Shown: piece after piece, positions 6,187 to 8,705 of the stretch
Numbering within the stretch: the stretch's first letter is position 1
Layout: every line of letters begins with the position of its first letter
Assembly (NCBI GenBank): GCA_036277635.1
Contig: DASUMP010000198.1
Coordinates: 1 to 8,705, forward strand
Length of the DNA stretch: 8,705 nucleotides
Reading direction: 5' to 3'
Origin: DASUMP01 sp036277635
GTDB lineage: Bacteria; Actinomycetota; Acidimicrobiia; IMCC26256; PALSA-610
The notes under the pieces: generated by a model
Databases searched by the model: none
What the model saw: the letters and a program-made list of their open reading frames with translations, nothing else
What the model was told of the DNA's origin: nothing
Translations under genes and position numbers: made by a program

Positions 6187-7079
6187 ACAGCTGCGCTCGT
6201 CGGGATCTCGACCCGATCCACCGCACCGTCCTCGTTCCGCTCGACGCGACCCGGTTCGCCGATGCCGCCATCCCGACGGCGCGCGCGCTCGCCGCGCGCT
6301 TCGGCGCCACGGTCCACACCGTCAGCGTCGTGGTGTCAGACTTCGAGCGCGACCGCATTCGCGCCCAAGGCGCTCGCGCACTCGACACCGATCCGACCGA
6401 CCCGCGCATCCACGTCGAAGTCGACAGCGACGTCGCCGCGGGTGTCCACCGCTGTGCCGCGCGCCTCGACGAGAGCCTGATCTGCCTGTCGACGCACGCG
6501 CGAGGACGCGTCGGCGGCACGCTGATCGGATCGACGGCGCGCGACATCATCGAACGCGCGCGCCGGCCGGTGGTCGTCGCCGGACCGCTCGTCGTCGACC
6601 CCGACCCCGACGACCGCTCCGTGGCCGCGCCGCTCGGCGTCGACCGTCTCGTCGCGTGCGTCGACGGCACGACCGGCTCTGAAGCCGGACTGCGAGTGGC
6701 CGCCGCCTGGGCGCACGCGCTCGGCATGAAGCTCACCGTGGTCACGGTCGCCGAGCCCTGCCCGCCACCGCTGCGCATCGGCGCGCCGTGGCGTCGTCAC
6801 CACGGACCGCAAGAAGACGCCGACGAGTACGTCCGTCGTCTCGCCGAGACCTGGGCACTCGAGGCGCCCGGCCTCGACACGGTCGTCGTGTACGACCCGA
6901 TCGGTGTTGGCCCGGGGCTGCGCGACCACCTCGAGGAGCATCCCGCCGGGCTCGTCGCCGTCACGAGTCGCTTGCGGGACCGGGTCCCTCACCTGGTGCT
7001 CGGCTCCGGCGCCGCCGACATCGTCCACGCGTCGAACGTGCCGGTGCTCGTGATCCCCGCGCCGCCGGAGACGACGTGA
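6183..7079 (+). CDS. Tandem-domain universal stress protein (UspA family)
   Basis: The 298-residue protein has two USP domains, about 13-135 and 153-293, as in actinobacterial double-USP proteins that bind ATP and modulate growth or dormancy under stress. Domain 1 starts with TVLVPLDATRFADAA (Asp21 at the nucleotide site) and ends with STHARGRVGGTLIGSTARDII and RRPVVVAGP. Domain 2 starts with LVACVDGTTGSEAGL (Asp161) and ends with GLVAVTSRLRDRV, HLVLGSGAADIV and VPVLVIPAP. The ATP loop consensus is G-2x-G-9x-G-S/T. Here the final GS is kept in both domains (116-117, 274-275), but the first part is STHA (103-106) in domain 1 and TSRL (261-264) in domain 2, so both lack the Gly pair. ATP binding may therefore be weakened or altered. 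The start ATG overlaps the previous TGA, with AAGGA (6176-6180) as Shine-Dalgarno. The stop overlaps the GTG of the DUF1003 gene. It is probably cytoplasmic. Confidence 0.93.
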   Translation: MNSCARRDLDPIHRTVLVPLDATRFADAAIPTARALAARFGATVHTVSVVVSDFERDRIRAQGARALDTDPTDPRIHVEVDSDVAAGVHRCAARLDESLICLSTHARGRVGGTLIGSTARDIIERARRPVVVAGPLVVDPDPDDRSVAAPLGVDRLVACVDGTTGSEAGLRVAAAWAHALGMKLTVVTVAEPCPPPLRIGAPWRRHHGPQEDADEYVRRLAETWALEAPGLDTVVVYDPIGVGPGLRDHLEEHPAGLVAVTSRLRDRVPHLVLGSGAADIVHASNVPVLVIPAPPETT

Positions 7080-7519
7080 ACGGCAGCAACGGCCGGCCGC
7101 TCCTCGCGCCACCGCGACCGGTCCATCATCCCGTCGTCCTCGAGCACGCGGCGCGCCGAGCGAGCGATGTCCAGCTCCGCATCGCGGATCGGATCACCGG
7201 GTTCGCCGGGTCGATGCCGTTCGTGTACATCCACGCCGTCGCGTTCGCGTGCTGGATGGTGTTCCTCGAAGCCGACCCCTGGCCGAAGCTGACGCTGATC
7301 GTCTCGCTGGAAGCCATCTTCCTGTCGACGTTCGTGATGATCGGCCAGAACCGTCAGGCCGAGTTCCAGCGCGCGAAGGCCGACCACGAGTTCGCGACCG
7401 AGACCCAAGAGCTCCGTGCGAACACCGACCTCACCCGCGCGATTCACGCGCTGACGAGTGATCTCCACCGTCGCCTGCTCGGTGAGCCACCACCGGACGC
7501 ACCGGACCCGCGCCCCTGA
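7076..7519 (+). CDS. DUF1003 family membrane protein
   Basis: The 147-residue product starts at a GTG that overlaps the USP stop (GTGA), with GGAG at 7067-7070 five nt upstream. It shows the DUF1003 pattern. RIADRITGFAGSMPFVYIH (35-53) leads into the first membrane helix (about 47-64). A short loop with DPWPK follows, then a second helix containing SLEAIFLSTFVMIGQNRQ (77-94), whose SLEA and QNRQ blocks are typical. A charged helical tail (95-140) is cytoplasmic in the likely topology. DUF1003 proteins are small two-helix membrane proteins without a settled biochemical role; some are discussed as channel- or cyclic-di-AMP-related, which I cannot test here. It is the last gene of the five-gene run and is followed by a 63-nt gap. 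Confidence 0.88.
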   Translation: MNGSNGRPLLAPPRPVHHPVVLEHAARRASDVQLRIADRITGFAGSMPFVYIHAVAFACWMVFLEADPWPKLTLIVSLEAIFLSTFVMIGQNRQAEFQRAKADHEFATETQELRANTDLTRAIHALTSDLHRRLLGEPPPDAPDPRP

Positions 7520-7547
7520 TCGACGGGCCACTTCAATCAGAACGAAC

Positions 7548-7576
7548 TTGTATCCAATACATCGGAGTGCTAAGGT
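7548..7576 (+). promoter_or_regulatory. Candidate sigma-70-type promoter of tetR, giving a leaderless transcript
   Basis: A -35-like TTGTAT (7548-7553), a 17-nt spacer and a -10 TAAGGT (7571-7576, fitting TAnnnT) preceded by TGC (extended -10) stand before the tetR GTG at 7583. Transcription would start near 7583, at or next to the start codon, which is common in actinobacteria. The same bases AAGG could also serve as a weak Shine-Dalgarno if transcription begins earlier. Confidence 0.5.
7549..7561. promoter_or_regulatory. Candidate TetR operator TGTAT-CCA-ATACA
   Basis: A 13-bp palindrome with 5-bp half-sites overlaps the putative -35 box of the tetR promoter and is locally AT-rich in an otherwise GC-rich region. 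TetR-family dimers typically bind such palindromes in their own promoter, so autorepression is the simple reading. The half-sites are short, so this is a candidate only. Confidence 0.5.
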
Positions 7577-7582
7577 CGACTC

Positions 7583-8224
7583 GTGCCGGCAGCGGCTCAG
7601 ACCACCACCACGGGGCGACGGCGCTACACGTCGCGACTGCGAGAGCAGCAGACCGCAGCGACCCGGCGGGCGGTGGTGGAGGCGGCCCACGAGCTGTTCG
7701 TGACGAACGGGTGGGCGGCGACCGGGATGCGCGACGTGGCCGCGGCCGCCGGAGTGGCCATCGAGACGGTGTACTCGCACTTCTCGTCGAAGCGCGGCCT
7801 GCTCCGAGCGGTCGCCGACGCCGCCGTCGTCGGCGACGACGCGCCGGTCCCGCTCGCCGAGCGCCCCGACTTCCGGGCGATCGGCACGGGTCGCCGCAAC
7901 GCGCGCATCGCCGCCGCGGCCCGACTGCTGACTGCCGTCCACGTCCGCACGGGTGCGGTGGCCACGCTGCTGCGGCAGGCGGCGTCGGCCGACGAGGGGA
8001 TCGCCGAGATGCTGCGGTCGACGCGCGAACGCCAGCGCGTCGACATCGCCGACGCGCTCGGGCTGCTCCTCGGTCGCGTGCCGACACGCTCGGAGACCGA
8101 CGGCGTGTGGGCGATCGCCAGCCCCGAGGTCTACCTCCTGCTCGTCGAGGAGTCCGGCTGGACCTCGGAGCAGTACGAGGCATGGATCGCAGCAACGTTC
8201 GAGCGCGTGATCCCGCGTTCCTGA
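7583..8224 (+). CDS. TetR/AcrR family transcriptional regulator
   Basis: The 213-residue protein has a TetR_N DNA-binding domain. After a basic N-terminal extension (GRRRYTSRLREQQ, 11-23), the helices TRRAVVEAAHELFVTNGW (27-44) and TGMRDVAAAAGVAIETVYSHFSSKRGLL (47-74) form the helix-turn-helix, with the characteristic VYSHFSSK recognition end. The ligand-binding C-terminal domain (about 90-213) is helical and not diagnostic, so the ligand is unknown. A GTG start at 7583 fits a leaderless transcript and leaves no room for a strong Shine-Dalgarno. A palindrome over its promoter suggests autoregulation. The hemerythrin gene starts 17 nt after its stop, so it is probably in the same transcript and under the same control. 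Confidence 0.93.
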   Translation: MPAAAQTTTTGRRRYTSRLREQQTAATRRAVVEAAHELFVTNGWAATGMRDVAAAAGVAIETVYSHFSSKRGLLRAVADAAVVGDDAPVPLAERPDFRAIGTGRRNARIAAAARLLTAVHVRTGAVATLLRQAASADEGIAEMLRSTRERQRVDIADALGLLLGRVPTRSETDGVWAIASPEVYLLLVEESGWTSEQYEAWIAATFERVIPRS

Positions 8225-8229
8225 CTCGC

Positions 8230-8235
8230 GGAGGG
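8230..8235 (+). promoter_or_regulatory. Strong ribosome binding site of the hemerythrin gene
   Basis: GGAGGG lies 6 nt before the ATG at 8242, in the 17-nt gap after tetR. It fixes the start of the downstream gene and suggests efficient independent initiation within a shared transcript. Confidence 0.75.
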
Positions 8236-8241
8236 TTCTGC

Positions 8242-8705
8242 ATGACCGTCACATCCGATGCTCCGGCCGACACCGCGATGATGCGCATCGTCCACAACGC
8301 GCTGCGACGCGACCTCGAGCGAGCCCGTGGTTCGCTCGCCGCGCCTGAACGCGCCGATGCGACGCAGCGACGCGCGATCGGCGCGCACCTCACGTGGATG
8401 ATGAGCTTCCTCCGTGCCCACCACGAGTCCGAGGACCGTGGGCTCTATCCGTTGGTCCGCGCACGTGTCGGAGACGCGGCCGACGCGCGAGCAGTACTCG
8501 ACCGCATGGAACGAGAACATGAAGCGATCGCTCCCGCAGTTGCTGCGGTGGAGACCGCCGCGGTCGCGCTCGTGGCGGATCCCGGTGACGCCGTGACGCA
8601 GTCGGCGCTCGACGCGCTCGAGACGCTGGCCGCCTCCCTGCTCCCGCACCTGCGGGAAGAAGAAGACGACGCGATGCCGATCGCGGCGCGCTCGATCACC
8701 GCGGC
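8242..8705 (+). CDS. Hemerythrin (HHE cation-binding) domain protein, 3' end outside window
   Basis: The open frame runs to the end of the window (154 complete codons and 2 nt) without a stop, so the gene is cut by the edge. The protein is a four-helix bundle with the iron-ligand pattern of hemerythrin-like proteins: His18 in helix 1, His60-x3-Glu64 (HHESE) in helix 2, His93 (EREHEAI) in helix 3 and His136-x3-Glu140 (HLREEE) in helix 4. This is the complete set expected for a non-haem di-iron site that binds O2 or senses oxygen, NO or redox state. No signal peptide or membrane helix is seen, so it is probably cytoplasmic. It starts after a strong GGAGGG and directly follows tetR, a pairing that suggests the TetR protein controls it. 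Whether another domain follows cannot be seen. Confidence 0.88.
   Translation, partial: MTVTSDAPADTAMMRIVHNALRRDLERARGSLAAPERADATQRRAIGAHLTWMMSFLRAHHESEDRGLYPLVRARVGDAADARAVLDRMEREHEAIAPAVAAVETAAVALVADPGDAVTQSALDALETLAASLLPHLREEEDDAMPIAARSITA

Noticed and set aside
5834..6778. A 314-codon minus-strand open frame opposite the six-helix protein and USP genes
   Set aside because: It conflicts with two genes whose start/stop overlaps and family motifs are clear, and its translation is Arg/Ser-rich without any domain.
7516..7540. CTGAT-N15-ATCAG repeat after the DUF1003 gene as a terminator
   Set aside because: The stem is 5 bp with a long loop, overlaps the stop and lacks a T-run.

Overview
The window is compact, very GC-rich DNA (roughly 70% by eye), and every gene I can support lies on the + strand. 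Third codon positions are strongly G/C, and GTG or TTG starts and start/stop overlaps are frequent. The gene families (F420-type DDN/nitroreductase-like oxidoreductase, large LuxR-type ATPase regulator, HdeD, tandem universal stress protein, DUF1003, TetR plus hemerythrin) point to a high-GC actinobacterium. An acidimicrobial-type or environmental lineage would fit, but that is inference from style, not from a marker gene. I see no rRNA, tRNA, insertion sequence or CRISPR array.

Layout. (1) Positions 1-1428: the 3' end of an unidentified gene, then a deazaflavin (F420)-dependent oxidoreductase-like protein started by TTG, and 5 nt later a diacylglycerol-kinase/YegS-type lipid kinase. These probably form one transcript. 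(2) 1508-4315: a 935-residue LuxR-family regulator with an N-terminal P-loop ATPase and a C-terminal helix-turn-helix (LAL/MalT-like). (3) 4411-7519: five tightly packed genes, with successive junctions of 4-nt overlap, 1-nt gap, 4-nt overlap and 4-nt overlap. They encode an alpha-helical coiled-coil protein, an HdeD-family membrane protein, a six-helix membrane protein, a tandem-domain universal stress protein and a DUF1003 membrane protein. This looks like a single envelope/general stress operon. (4) 7583-8705: a TetR-family regulator, then a hemerythrin (HHE) domain protein cut by the window edge.

The most notable signals are non-coding. The leader of the stress operon contains a 15-bp inverted repeat (two arms, 2-nt bulge) whose 3' arm contains the entire Shine-Dalgarno GGAGGG of the first gene, so the mRNA can hide its own ribosome-binding site. 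A second, perfect 16-bp hairpin with a 3-nt loop lies in codons 13-25 of the third gene. A G7 run at the junction of the first two genes would, by a -1 shift, fuse the coiled-coil protein in frame to HdeD. The tetR gene appears to have a promoter spaced for a leaderless GTG start, with a TGTAT-N3-ATACA palindrome over its -35 box, which suggests autoregulation.

Working model (inference): the LAL regulator and/or the leader hairpin gate a membrane stress module. In it HdeD, the six-helix protein and DUF1003 act in the membrane and the USP senses nucleotide or energy state. The TetR/hemerythrin pair forms a separate redox or oxygen/NO-related unit.
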